DNA of 6,730 bases from Burkholderiales bacterium (GCA_947458895.1 CANHBY010000069.1:1-6730); one strand, 5' to 3'. Numbered from the stretch's first letter, positions 1 to 6,730 are shown. The notes: generated from the sequence alone by a model not told the origin. Program-made: numbers and translations.

Positions 1-92
1 ATTCAGCGAGGGGTTCAAATGAAGACACGAAGGAAAGTGGATCAAGACCCACCTGCCTCAGCCTCACCGGCTACCTCACTGAGCGCCCCACC

Positions 93-755
93 TCAGGCTA
101 AGCGCTCCTTGATGATCACCGAGCCATTTTCTTGTGTTTCCACCATGCCTCGCTCTTCGAGATCCTTCATCACGCGGCTGACCATTTCGCGAGAGGCGCC
201 GACCACCTTGGCCAGATCCTGGCGTGACACCTTGCTGCGAATAATCTTCGTGTCGCCCTCGTCCTCCGCCATGTCAAGCAGGGTTCGGGCAACGCGGCCA
301 TACACATCCAGCAGGGCCAAAGACTCAATTTGCCGGTCGGCGTTGCGCAGCCTCTGAACCAAGCCCCGCAAGATCGCATAAGACAAGCTGGAGCCTTCGG
401 GCAAGCAACGTGCAAACTCGGCTCGACCCAAGATCAGCATATCGGTTTGAATCTCTGCACGCACAGTGGCGGAGTGCGGCTCGTTGTCGATCAGGCTCAT
501 CTCACCCACATAGTCGCCCGGCTGCAACACCGCCAAAATGACCTCACGCCCTCGAGCGTCAGCCGTCAAAACGCGTGCACGGCCAGTGAGCAAAATGAAC
601 AGCGCATTAGACTTTCGTCCGTGCTCCACAATGATTTCGCCCCTGCGAAAGCGCCGCTTCACAACGCTGTCAGCAATCCCCTGCGCCTGCTCAGTGGTGA
701 GCATTGAAAACAGAGGCACCCTCCGAATCAGATCTAAGCTGGACAACATAGCCAT
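93..755 (-). CDS. Crp/Fnr-family transcriptional regulator
   Basis: A 220-residue DNA-binding regulator, close to the usual length of Crp-type proteins. Residues about 15-115 form the cyclic-nucleotide-binding beta-roll; its phosphate-binding cassette reads GEMSLIDNEPHSATVRA (84-100). Residues about 135-150 match the dimerisation helix. Residues 177-205 are the winged helix-turn-helix, with the recognition helix ASREMVSRVMKDLEE. The Arg-Glu-x-x-x-Arg pattern of this helix (R189, E190, R194) is the one E. coli CRP uses to read TGTGA half-sites. In the nucleotide pocket the conserved Glu is present (E85), but the Arg-Ser of CRP is His-Ser (H94-S95), so cAMP binding is not assured. There is no N-terminal Fnr-type cysteine cluster. 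I start it at 755 because AAGGGA lies 6 nt upstream; the frame is open to an ATG at 815, but that extension does not look Crp-like. It is divergent from trxB and may regulate it (inference). The family call is secure; the ligand and targets are unknown. Confidence 0.93.
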   Translation of the reverse strand: MAMLSSLDLIRRVPLFSMLTTEQAQGIADSVVKRRFRRGEIIVEHGRKSNALFILLTGRARVLTADARGREVILAVLQPGDYVGEMSLIDNEPHSATVRAEIQTDMLILGRAEFARCLPEGSSLSYAILRGLVQRLRNADRQIESLALLDVYGRVARTLLDMAEDEGDTKIIRSKVSRQDLAKVVGASREMVSRVMKDLEERGMVETQENGSVIIKERLA

Positions 756-761
756 CAGCAA

Positions 762-770
762 TCCCTTTCC
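762..770 (-). promoter_or_regulatory. Shine-Dalgarno site fixing the start of the Crp-like gene
   Basis: On the minus strand this reads GGAAAGGGA, a strong purine-rich ribosome binding site 6 nt before the ATG at 755-753. It favours this start over the upstream in-frame ATG at 815 and over the ATG two codons downstream (749). Confidence 0.7.
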
Positions 771-877
771 ATGGTTTAGAAATGAGCGCGCAAACAACAC
801 TGCCCAAAATGTCACTGTCAGAAGTCACGTCCGACATGAAAACGTATTCTCTAGAGCTCTTGGCACAATAAGAGCCA

Positions 878-1895
<1,018 letters not shown>

Positions 1896-1916
1896 GCCCA
1901 GCCAAAAAGACCCCAG

Positions 1917-1945
1917 TTCCCGGACGCAGGAAAACCGCTTATAAT
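1917..1945 (+). promoter_or_regulatory. Promoter of the rpmB-rpmG operon
   Basis: A perfect TATAAT is at 1940-1945, preceded at 17 bp by TTCCCG (1917-1922), a poor -35 element matching at three positions. It lies 22-50 bp after the trxB stop, in the gap before rpmB. The predicted start near 1952 gives a leader of roughly 94 nt. A perfect -10 with a weak -35 suits a strong but growth-controlled ribosomal protein promoter; the latter is inference. Confidence 0.65.
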
Positions 1946-1966
1946 CCGCCCTTTTGCGACATTCTG

Positions 1967-2017
1967 AGGTCGAGTTCTTGCCTGAACACCGGGCGCAGTA
2001 GCTTGGCCCCTCGATCT
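1967..2017 (+). promoter_or_regulatory. Potential structured mRNA leader of rpmB
   Basis: AGGTCGAG (1967-1974) can pair with CTCGATCT (2010-2017) as an 8-bp stem with one G-U pair. Inside it, GGGC (1991-1994) can pair with GCCC (2006-2009). The inner 3' arm directly abuts the outer 3' arm, which would allow coaxial stacking. The structure lies between the putative transcription start and the rpmB ribosome binding site. It was folded by hand; I know of no established autogenous leader for L28. Confidence 0.3.
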
Positions 2018-2045
2018 AAAACCCATTCAATACCGGAGAAGCGTC

Positions 2046-2279
2046 ATGGCACGCGTCTGTCAAGTCACGGGCAAGCGCCCAATGGTGGGGAACAATGTTT
2101 CTCACGCCAACAATAAAACCAAGCGTCGTTTTTTGCCTAACCTGCACTATCGTCGCTTCTGGGTAGAAACCGAAAACCGTTGGGTGCGCCTGCGCATCTC
2201 CAATGCAGCTCTTCGCCTGATCGATAAAGTCGGCGTGGACCAAGTCGTGGCCGACCTGCGCGCCCGCGGCGAAATCTAA
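2046..2279 (+). CDS. rpmB: 50S ribosomal protein L28
   Basis: A 77-residue structural component of the large ribosomal subunit, of normal length for proteobacterial L28. It opens with the diagnostic [20 protein letters not shown], continues with the basic segment [12 protein letters not shown] (22-33), and has the conserved [16 protein letters not shown] stretch (37-52) and a C-terminal helical region ending in DLRARGEI. The ribosome binding site GGAGAAG ends 5 nt before the ATG. It is the first gene of a two-gene operon with rpmG, 23 bp downstream, the usual arrangement in proteobacteria. It has a dedicated promoter and a leader of about 94 nt. Nothing in the protein is unusual. Confidence 0.98.
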   Translation: MARVCQVTGKRPMVGNNVSHANNKTKRRFLPNLHYRRFWVETENRWVRLRISNAALRLIDKVGVDQVVADLRARGEI

Positions 2280-2302
2280 ACCTTCTCTCAAGGACATCGA
2301 TC

Positions 2303-2470
2303 ATGGCAAAAGGCGGACGCGAAAAAATCAAGCTGGAATCTACAGCTGGCACCGGTCACTTCTACACCACCGACAAGAACAAAAAGACGACCCCTGAAAA
2401 GCTCGAATTCATGAAATTCGACCCCAAGGCTCGCAAGCATGTCATCTACAAAGAGACAAAGTTGAAGTAA
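2303..2470 (+). CDS. rpmG: 50S ribosomal protein L33 (zinc-free form)
   Basis: A 55-residue large-subunit protein. It begins [20 protein letters not shown], followed by [15 protein letters not shown] and the C-terminal [18 protein letters not shown], which closely matches L33 in sequence and length. It has no cysteine, so it is the C-minus type that cannot bind zinc, as in most proteobacteria. AAGGA lies 8 nt before the ATG. It follows rpmB by 23 bp and is followed 16 bp after its stop by a strong hairpin, so it is the last gene of the operon. Confidence 0.97.
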   Translation: MAKGGREKIKLESTAGTGHFYTTDKNKKTTPEKLEFMKFDPKARKHVIYKETKLK

Positions 2471-2486
2471 TTCAAAAAGCTAGGCC

Positions 2487-2528
2487 CCCATAAAAAAACC
2501 CGCTTCAATAAGCGGGTTTTTTTATGGG
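2487..2528. terminator. Symmetric intrinsic terminator between convergent genes
   Basis: A perfect 19-bp inverted repeat (2487-2505 and 2510-2528) with a 4-nt CAAT loop. The core is ACCCGCTT/AAGCGGGT flanked by A7 on one side and T7 on the other, so either strand gives a GC stem followed by a U-run. On the plus strand it ends rpmB-rpmG 16 bp after the rpmG stop. On the minus strand it lies 104 bp beyond the desaturase stop and could end that transcript too. The further pairing CCCAT/ATGGG extends beyond the A/T tracts. Confidence 0.92.
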
Positions 2529-2632
2529 CTTTTATCTGCGTAAAGACCCAGAAGAGCGTTCCTTACAGCTGCCAAACCCACTCGCTGTTCGTGCCAATGG
2601 ATCAAAGGCACAAACAACGAAGTGGCGAGAGA

Positions 2633-3859
2633 TCAAGATGCGCGAACGGCCTTGAGATTCATCGAAAACTCCTGCAAGGCTACGATACCGCTGTCCTCGG
2701 CCTTGTGGCACCAGGCCTGCAAGTCAGAGAGCAACTGCTCAGCGGATACGTTGGTGCGAGTCCAGAGCTGGCGGAGCTCCTCGCGCATGGCCACCAACTT
2801 GCCCAGGCCAGGGCTGTGCTGAATAACCTGCTGCAACTGGGGCAGCACATCGGCCGGGATCTTGTCCTGGTCACGGTGCAGCCAACGGCGTGCCAATTGC
2901 ATCTGGGCCAGCTTGGCGCTGCCTGCAGCACCCTCTGACTTCAAACGATCGATTTCGGCCACGCAGGCAGCCTTCAGATCGGAGGCGTACTGGGCCATGA
3001 CTTCATAGCGGTGAGCAATGATGGCCTCGAGTGTTTGCCCATCAGCCACGGCCTTGGCCTGACCCAACTTCATGAGCGGAGGCGTTTTGCGCACTTTGGC
3101 CAGGCCGAGGGATTGCAGAACGCTGATATAGAGCCAACCGATGTCGAACTCGTGAGGCTTGACCGAGAGCTTGGCCGAGGTTGGATAGGTGTGGTGGTTG
3201 TTGTGCAGCTCCTCGCCACCGATGATGATGCCCCAGGGCGACACGTTGGTAGAGGAGTCAACGGCCTCAAAGTTACGATAACCCCACCAATGGCCAATGC
3301 CATTAATGATGCCTGCGGCTGTGATGGGGATCCAGATCATCTGTACCGCCCAAACGGTCAGGCCGATGACGCCGAACATCAAGACGTTCAAGACCAGCAT
3401 GAGGCCAACGCCCTGCCAGCTGTAGCGGGTGTAGAGGTTGCGCTCAATCCAGTCATTGGGCGTTTGGTGCCCATATTTAGCCAGGGTTTCCTGGTTTTTG
3501 GCCTCAGCGCGATACAACTCGCTGCCACGTAACAGCACGGTCTTGATGCCGCGCGTTACGGGGCTGTGGGGGTCGTCGTGGGTCTCGCATTTGGCGTGAT
3601 GCTTGCGGTGAATGGCCACCCACTCTTTGGTTACCATGCCAGTCGTCAGCCAGAGCCAAAAACGGAAAAAATGCGAGGCGATGGGGTGAAGGTCAAGCGA
3701 TTTGTGCGCTTGGGACCGATGCAAAAAGATGGTGACCGAGGCGATGGTAATGTGCGTGACCACCAAGGTAAAAATCAAGACCTGCCAGCCGGTGGCGCCC
3801 AGCAACCCATCAGCCAACCAGGCGACCAGGCTCTCCCAGATCAATGACAAACTGTTCAT
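2633..3859 (-). CDS. Membrane acyl-CoA (fatty-acid) desaturase
   Basis: A di-iron integral membrane desaturase expected to introduce a cis double bond, probably delta-9, into acyl chains for membrane fluidity. Three histidine boxes are complete: HRSQAH (47-52), HRKHH (84-88) and HNNHH (219-223), with an accessory HWWGYRNF (190-197). Hydrophobic segments lie at about 25-46, 60-76, 150-173 and 175-190. The catalytic part ends near residue 260. A further 150 or so residues follow, predicted soluble and helix-rich, ending WCHKAEDSGIVALQEFSMNLK; the total of 408 residues is longer than a minimal desaturase. The start at 3859 fits the N-terminus, although the ribosome binding site is weak (GAAAGCG or TAGAAA). 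It is transcribed toward rpmG, with a shared hairpin between them. Its chain-length substrate and exact regiospecificity cannot be read from the sequence. Confidence 0.93.
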   Translation of the reverse strand: MNSLSLIWESLVAWLADGLLGATGWQVLIFTLVVTHITIASVTIFLHRSQAHKSLDLHPIASHFFRFWLWLTTGMVTKEWVAIHRKHHAKCETHDDPHSPVTRGIKTVLLRGSELYRAEAKNQETLAKYGHQTPNDWIERNLYTRYSWQGVGLMLVLNVLMFGVIGLTVWAVQMIWIPITAAGIINGIGHWWGYRNFEAVDSSTNVSPWGIIIGGEELHNNHHTYPTSAKLSVKPHEFDIGWLYISVLQSLGLAKVRKTPPLMKLGQAKAVADGQTLEAIIAHRYEVMAQYASDLKAACVAEIDRLKSEGAAGSAKLAQMQLARRWLHRDQDKIPADVLPQLQQVIQHSPGLGKLVAMREELRQLWTRTNVSAEQLLSDLQAWCHKAEDSGIVALQEFSMNLKAVRAS

Positions 3860-4105
3860 AATTTCTACGCTTTCAGAGCAAAAATAAGCTTTAAATCAGC
3901 CGGCATTGTAGGCTGGCCAGCCGGCCTAACGTCAGCAAAATCGGTGTTTAGCAAGCAGCCAATTGATCGTATTTGACTTGCCTCAATATTACGAGGGGTT
4001 ATTGCTGTAGGAATTACCCGGAACATCGTAACCCACGCGAGATATATCCCTGCATCTGATGGGGCAAGCGGCGCCCCCCCCTCAAAGGCCAGGAACTCAA
4101 GATCG
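3860..4105 (-). other. Intergenic region between rsmB and the desaturase gene
   Basis: These 246 bp separate the rsmB stop from the desaturase start. They contain a GC-rich repeat/palindrome cluster (3897-3926), a small minus-strand open frame ending 5 bp before the desaturase start (ATG 4026, stop 3865-3867, 53 codons), mutually exclusive inverted repeats around 3989-4034, and a run of eight C (4074-4081). No obvious rho-independent terminator follows rsmB on the minus strand. The stretch is richer in A+T than its neighbours between about 3930 and 4060, as expected for non-coding sequence. Confidence 0.5.
3897..3926 (-). promoter_or_regulatory. Palindrome/direct-repeat cluster, putative desaturase operator
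   Basis: CAGCCGGC occurs twice (3897-3904 and 3918-3925), 21 bp apart, which is two helical turns. A perfect 12-bp palindrome, GGCTGGCCAGCC, lies at 3911-3922. Between the two copies the minus strand reads TACAAT (3910-3905), a good -10 hexamer for the desaturase gene that would give a leader of about 40 nt. No convincing -35 is found at 16-19 bp. The layout would suit control by a dimeric repressor or an activator; that is inference. Confidence 0.4.
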
Positions 4106-5365
4106 CTAGCGGCGCACCCAGATGGCCGCAAAAAAGCCATCGGTTTGATGCACATGGGGCCACAGTCGCAGGAAATCACCGGACACCAGCTGAGCAGCCT
4201 CGCTGATGTGGGCTTGCTCCAGAGCCTGCTGGGCAGGAAGGGGCACGAAGGTGTCTTGGTGGGCCTGCGTGAAGGCGGCGGCAACCTCTTCGTTTTCTGC
4301 CTTTAGCAGACTGCAAGTGGCATAGACCAAACGGCCACCCGGCTTCAGAAGTCGAGCGGCGCTGTTCAGAATAGCCGTTTGCTTGGCGACCAGCTCTTGG
4401 ACGCTTTGAGGGGACTGGCGCCACTTCATGTCAGGGTTGCGGCGCAGGGTGCCCAGGCCAGAGCAGGGCGCATCGACCAGCACGCGGTCGATCTTGCCAG
4501 CTAGGCGCTTGATGCGCTCATCTCGCTCATGAGCAATTTGGGCCGGGTACACATTGGAGAGACCACTGCGCGCAAGGCGCGGCTTGAGCGCAGCGAGCCG
4601 GTGACCTGAGGTGTCGAAGGCGTAGAGCCGACCGGTGTTGCGCATGGAGGCGCCGAGAGCGAGCGTTTTGCCGCCTGCACCGGCGCAAAAGTCGACCACC
4701 ATCTCGCCACGCTTGGCATCGGTGAGCACGGCCAGCAATTGGCTGCCTTCATCTTGAACTTCCAGGGCGCCAGACTGAAACAGGTCTTGCTTATTCAGTG
4801 CAGGTTTGCCCTCGAAGCGCAGGCCCCAAGGCGAAAACGAAGTGGCTTGGGAAGGCAGCTGTGCGGCTGCCAAGGCGGCTTGGGCCTCATCGCGCTTCAT
4901 CTTGAGGGCGTTGACCCGAACGTCCAGCGGGGCAGGCTCTTGCAGGCTGTTGACCAAAGGCCAGAAGGCATCGCCTATCTGGGCTTGCAGGGCCTCGGCA
5001 AGCCAATCGGGCAGGTTATGTTTGAACTTTTCGGGCAAGCCGTCGAGGTTGACAGCCTCGAGGCGATTCAGCCAGGCCTGCTCCGCCTCTGAGAGGGCTG
5101 CGCGCAGGAAGGCGGCGTTGCCTTGCCACCCCAGCAAGACGAGCCGGCGAGTTTGCTCGCCGTGCCCAGACTGCGCCAAGTGTTGGTACAACAAACGCCG
5201 ACGCACCACACAATAGGTGGTCTCGGCGAGGGTGTGGCGCTCTCTGGGGCCCAGGGCGCGGTGGGTACGGAAAAAATCGGAGACGATCCGATCTGCGGGG
5301 GTGTCGAATTGCAGCACGTTGTGCAGCAAGTCGGTGGCTAGCTCGATGAGCGCGTTTGGATGCAT
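4106..5365 (-). CDS. rsmB: 16S rRNA (cytosine-967-C5)-methyltransferase RsmB
   Basis: A SAM-dependent enzyme that methylates C967 of 16S rRNA during 30S assembly; 419 residues with the chosen start, typical of the family. The N-terminal part (about 1-110) is the helical NusB-like RNA-binding domain, including FFRTHRALGPRERHTLAE. PLDVRVN (146-152) precedes the Rossmann methyltransferase domain. This has QDEGSQL (204-210), the SAM motif VDFCAGAGGKT (224-234), DAPCSGLGTLRRNPD with Cys301, and LVYATCS with the catalytic Cys351. Both cysteines of the RsmB/NSUN mechanism are present. The ATG at 5365 matches the family N-terminus (MHPNALIELATDLLHNVL); the frame is open up to an ATG at 5446, but that would overlap the uvrA-like gene. 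The gap to the uvrA-like stop is 7 bp, so co-transcription and translational coupling are likely. Confidence 0.95.
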   Translation of the reverse strand: MHPNALIELATDLLHNVLQFDTPADRIVSDFFRTHRALGPRERHTLAETTYCVVRRRLLYQHLAQSGHGEQTRRLVLLGWQGNAAFLRAALSEAEQAWLNRLEAVNLDGLPEKFKHNLPDWLAEALQAQIGDAFWPLVNSLQEPAPLDVRVNALKMKRDEAQAALAAAQLPSQATSFSPWGLRFEGKPALNKQDLFQSGALEVQDEGSQLLAVLTDAKRGEMVVDFCAGAGGKTLALGASMRNTGRLYAFDTSGHRLAALKPRLARSGLSNVYPAQIAHERDERIKRLAGKIDRVLVDAPCSGLGTLRRNPDMKWRQSPQSVQELVAKQTAILNSAARLLKPGGRLVYATCSLLKAENEEVAAAFTQAHQDTFVPLPAQQALEQAHISEAAQLVSGDFLRLWPHVHQTDGFFAAIWVRR

Positions 5366-5375
5366 CCCCCAATTA
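5366..5375 (-). promoter_or_regulatory. uvrA-like stop / rsmB start junction
   Basis: On the minus strand the junction reads TAA TTGGGGG ATG. The only G-rich element, GGGGG (5370-5366), directly abuts the rsmB ATG, too close for a standard Shine-Dalgarno interaction. Starting rsmB here therefore probably relies on ribosomes that have just terminated on the uvrA-like gene. Confidence 0.5.
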
Positions 5376-6730
5376 TCTGAGATTCGGCGATCGGCCGCTG
5401 AAAACAGGCAAGAGTGCCTGCCCAGTGTGAGTGGATGGCTGGGCATTCGCGAGGTCTTGGGGGGTGGCTTGGCCGACCAGTAGGCCCCCTGCGCTGCCCC
5501 CCTCGGGGCCGAGGTCGATGACCCAATCGGCTTCAGCGATGACGTCCAGGTCGTGTTCGATCACCACCACGCTGTGGCCGCCATCAACCAAGCGGTGTAG
5601 AACTTTGATGAGTTTGGCCACATCGGCCATGTGCAGGCCGACGGTAGGCTCGTCAAGCACGTAGAGGGTATGGGGAGCTTGGGCTGTGCGCCGGGCACTG
5701 CGCGTTGCGGCGGCGGCCTCGTTGGGCAAACCGGCAAACTCGTCGCGCACCTTGCTGAGCTCAGCCACCAGCTTGATGCGCTGTGCTTCGCCGCCACTCA
5801 GGGTGGGCGAGGGTTGGCCCAAGGTCAGGTAGCCCAGCCCCACATCTCGGAGCAATTGCAAAGGATGGGCGATGGCTCGGTGGGTGGCGAAAAACTCAAC
5901 GGCTTCGTCAACCTCCATGGTCAGCACATCGCCGATGTGCTTGCCACGCCATGTGACGGCCAGGGTCTCGGGGTTGAAGCGTTGGCCATGGCACACATGG
6001 CAGGGCACTTTGACATCAGGCAGGAAACTCATCTCGATGGTGCGCATGCCCTGCCCTTCGCACGCGGGGCAGCGGCCCTCGCCGGTGTTGAAGCTGAACC
6101 GCGAGGCCGCGTAGCCACGGGCTCTGGCCTCCAGGGTGTCGGCAAAGAGCTTGCGAATCGCATCCCAAAAACCAATGTAGGTGGCGGGGCATGAACGGGG
6201 CGTTTTACCGATGGGGGTTTGATCGACTTCAAGAACCCGGCCGATCGACTGCCAGCCGTCGATGCCCTCACAGCCCTGCCATTGAGGCTGACCGCGGCTG
6301 TTGATGAACTGAAGATTGGCCAGCAGCACATCGCGCGCCAAAGTGGACTTGCCCGAGCCACTGACACCGGTGACGGCGACCAGGCGCTTGAGGGGGATGT
6401 TGACGCTAAGTTGCCCTAAGTTGTGCAGTGAGGCCGAGCGCACGGTCAGCTGGGGTGCATCAAGAAGCGGGCGACGAGGTTGCAAGGAATGACGCAACGG
6501 CTGCGCCAGGCTGCGGCCGGTTTGGGAGTCGGGGGCCTGAACCAGGTCGGCCACACTGCCCTGCGCCACCAAGCGACCGCCGCGCTGACCGGCGCCAGGG
6601 CCGATGTCGATGATGTGTTGGGCGCGACGAATGGTGTCTTCATCGTGCTCAACCACCACCAAGGTGTTGCCCTTGTCGCTGAGGTTTTGCATGGCTCGCA
6701 GCAAGACTTGGTTGTCTCGGGGATGCAGGC
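5373..6730 (-). CDS. uvrA: UvrA-family excinuclease ATPase, C-terminal part (5' end beyond window)
   Basis: The DNA-damage-recognition ABC ATPase of nucleotide excision repair; about 451 codons are visible and the gene continues past the right edge. Residue numbers here count from the leucine (TTG) codon at 6704. Before that codon lies LHPRDNQV, the D-loop of the first ATPase site, followed by its switch segment VVVEHDEDT (16-24). The second ATPase domain has Walker A GVSGSGKST (113-121), then DQTPIGKTPRSCPATY, the zinc module CPAC and CHVC (C212, C215, C235, C238) with FLPDVKVPC, the signature LSGGEAQRIKL (302-312), Walker B YVLDEPTVGLH (348-358) and VVIEHDLD (380-387). An insert of about 27 residues, rich in Ala and Arg (319-345), separates signature and Walker B; standard UvrA has almost none there. 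This insert and DEPTVGLHMADV recall the long UvrA variant of beta/gammaproteobacteria rather than housekeeping UvrA (inference from memory). It is upstream of rsmB by 7 bp. Confidence 0.92.
   Translation of the reverse strand, partial: LHPRDNQVLLRAMQNLSDKGNTLVVVEHDEDTIRRAQHIIDIGPGAGQRGGRLVAQGSVADLVQAPDSQTGRSLAQPLRHSLQPRRPLLDAPQLTVRSASLHNLGQLSVNIPLKRLVAVTGVSGSGKSTLARDVLLANLQFINSRGQPQWQGCEGIDGWQSIGRVLEVDQTPIGKTPRSCPATYIGFWDAIRKLFADTLEARARGYAASRFSFNTGEGRCPACEGQGMRTIEMSFLPDVKVPCHVCHGQRFNPETLAVTWRGKHIGDVLTMEVDEAVEFFATHRAIAHPLQLLRDVGLGYLTLGQPSPTLSGGEAQRIKLVAELSKVRDEFAGLPNEAAAATRSARRTAQAPHTLYVLDEPTVGLHMADVAKLIKVLHRLVDGGHSVVVIEHDLDVIAEADWVIDLGPEGGSAGGLLVGQATPQDLANAQPSTHTGQALLPVFSGRSPNLR

Noticed and set aside
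57..85. Possible terminator after the Crp-like gene (CTCAG/CTGAG pairing)
   Set aside because: Only 5 bp with a long loop and no U-run on the minus strand.
19..357. Plus-strand 112-codon frame with a good GAGGGG ribosome-binding-like sequence 7 nt before its ATG
   Set aside because: Most of it is antisense to the conserved DNA-binding half of the Crp-like gene, and its residues look like a reverse-frame translation (Ser/Arg-rich, no recognisable domain).
756..815. Longer start of the Crp-like protein at 815
   Set aside because: The 20 extra residues do not look like a Crp N-terminus, and the strong AAGGGA site serves the start at 755.
811..828. Possible Crp operator around the repeated GTCAC
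   Set aside because: Half-site sequences and spacing do not fit TGTGA-N6-TCACA in either orientation.
2529..2632. Possible small gene or RNA between the terminator and the desaturase stop
   Set aside because: I saw no open frame with a ribosome binding site, no hairpin and no RNA-gene features in these 104 bp.
3011..3532. Plus-strand frame of 173 codons opposite the desaturase
   Set aside because: The minus strand carries the three histidine boxes in order; the opposite frame has no domain I recognise.
5366..5446. Longer RsmB beginning at the ATG at 5446
   Set aside because: It would overlap the end of the uvrA-like gene by 74 bp, and the extra 27 residues have no family resemblance; MHPNALIEL is the typical start.
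5631..6194. Plus-strand frame of 187 codons opposite the uvrA-like gene
   Set aside because: A GC-rich antisense shadow of a strongly conserved ATPase domain.

Overview
This window looks like ordinary chromosome from a betaproteobacterium, most likely Burkholderiales of the Comamonadaceae type. The evidence is the sequence style of L28 and of the cysteine-free L33, the acyl-CoA desaturase with a long C-terminal tail, and the UvrA variant with a short insert before its last Walker B motif. This placement rests on recalled family resemblance, not on a search. I see no insertion sequence, phage gene, CRISPR array, tRNA or rRNA.

Layout from left to right. (1) Positions 93-755, minus strand: a Crp/Fnr-family regulator. 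(2) A 189-bp divergent intergenic region, followed by trxB (945-1895, plus strand), the thioredoxin reductase. (3) A TATAAT promoter and a leader of about 90 nt, followed by the ribosomal protein pair rpmB (L28) and rpmG (L33), which ends at a very strong symmetric hairpin (2487-2528). (4) Convergent to this, on the minus strand, a membrane fatty-acid desaturase (2633-3859). (5) A 246-bp intergenic region holding a GC-rich repeat/palindrome cluster and a small open frame just ahead of the desaturase. (6) rsmB (4106-5365, minus strand), the 16S rRNA m5C967 methyltransferase. (7) The C-terminal part of a UvrA-family protein (5373 to beyond the right edge, minus strand), whose stop codon lies only 7 bp before the rsmB start.

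Functionally the genes cover redox homeostasis (trxB), ribosome structure and modification (rpmB, rpmG, rsmB), membrane lipid unsaturation (desaturase) and nucleotide excision repair (uvrA-like), plus one transcription factor that may control its divergent neighbour. uvrA-like and rsmB are probably co-transcribed. rpmB-rpmG and the desaturase gene converge on one hairpin that could terminate both.

No clearly novel system is visible. The points most worth a second look are the UvrA subtype, the palindrome/direct-repeat cluster over the presumed desaturase promoter, the 150-residue tail of the desaturase, the foldable leader of rpmB, and the non-canonical nucleotide-pocket residue in the Crp-like regulator.
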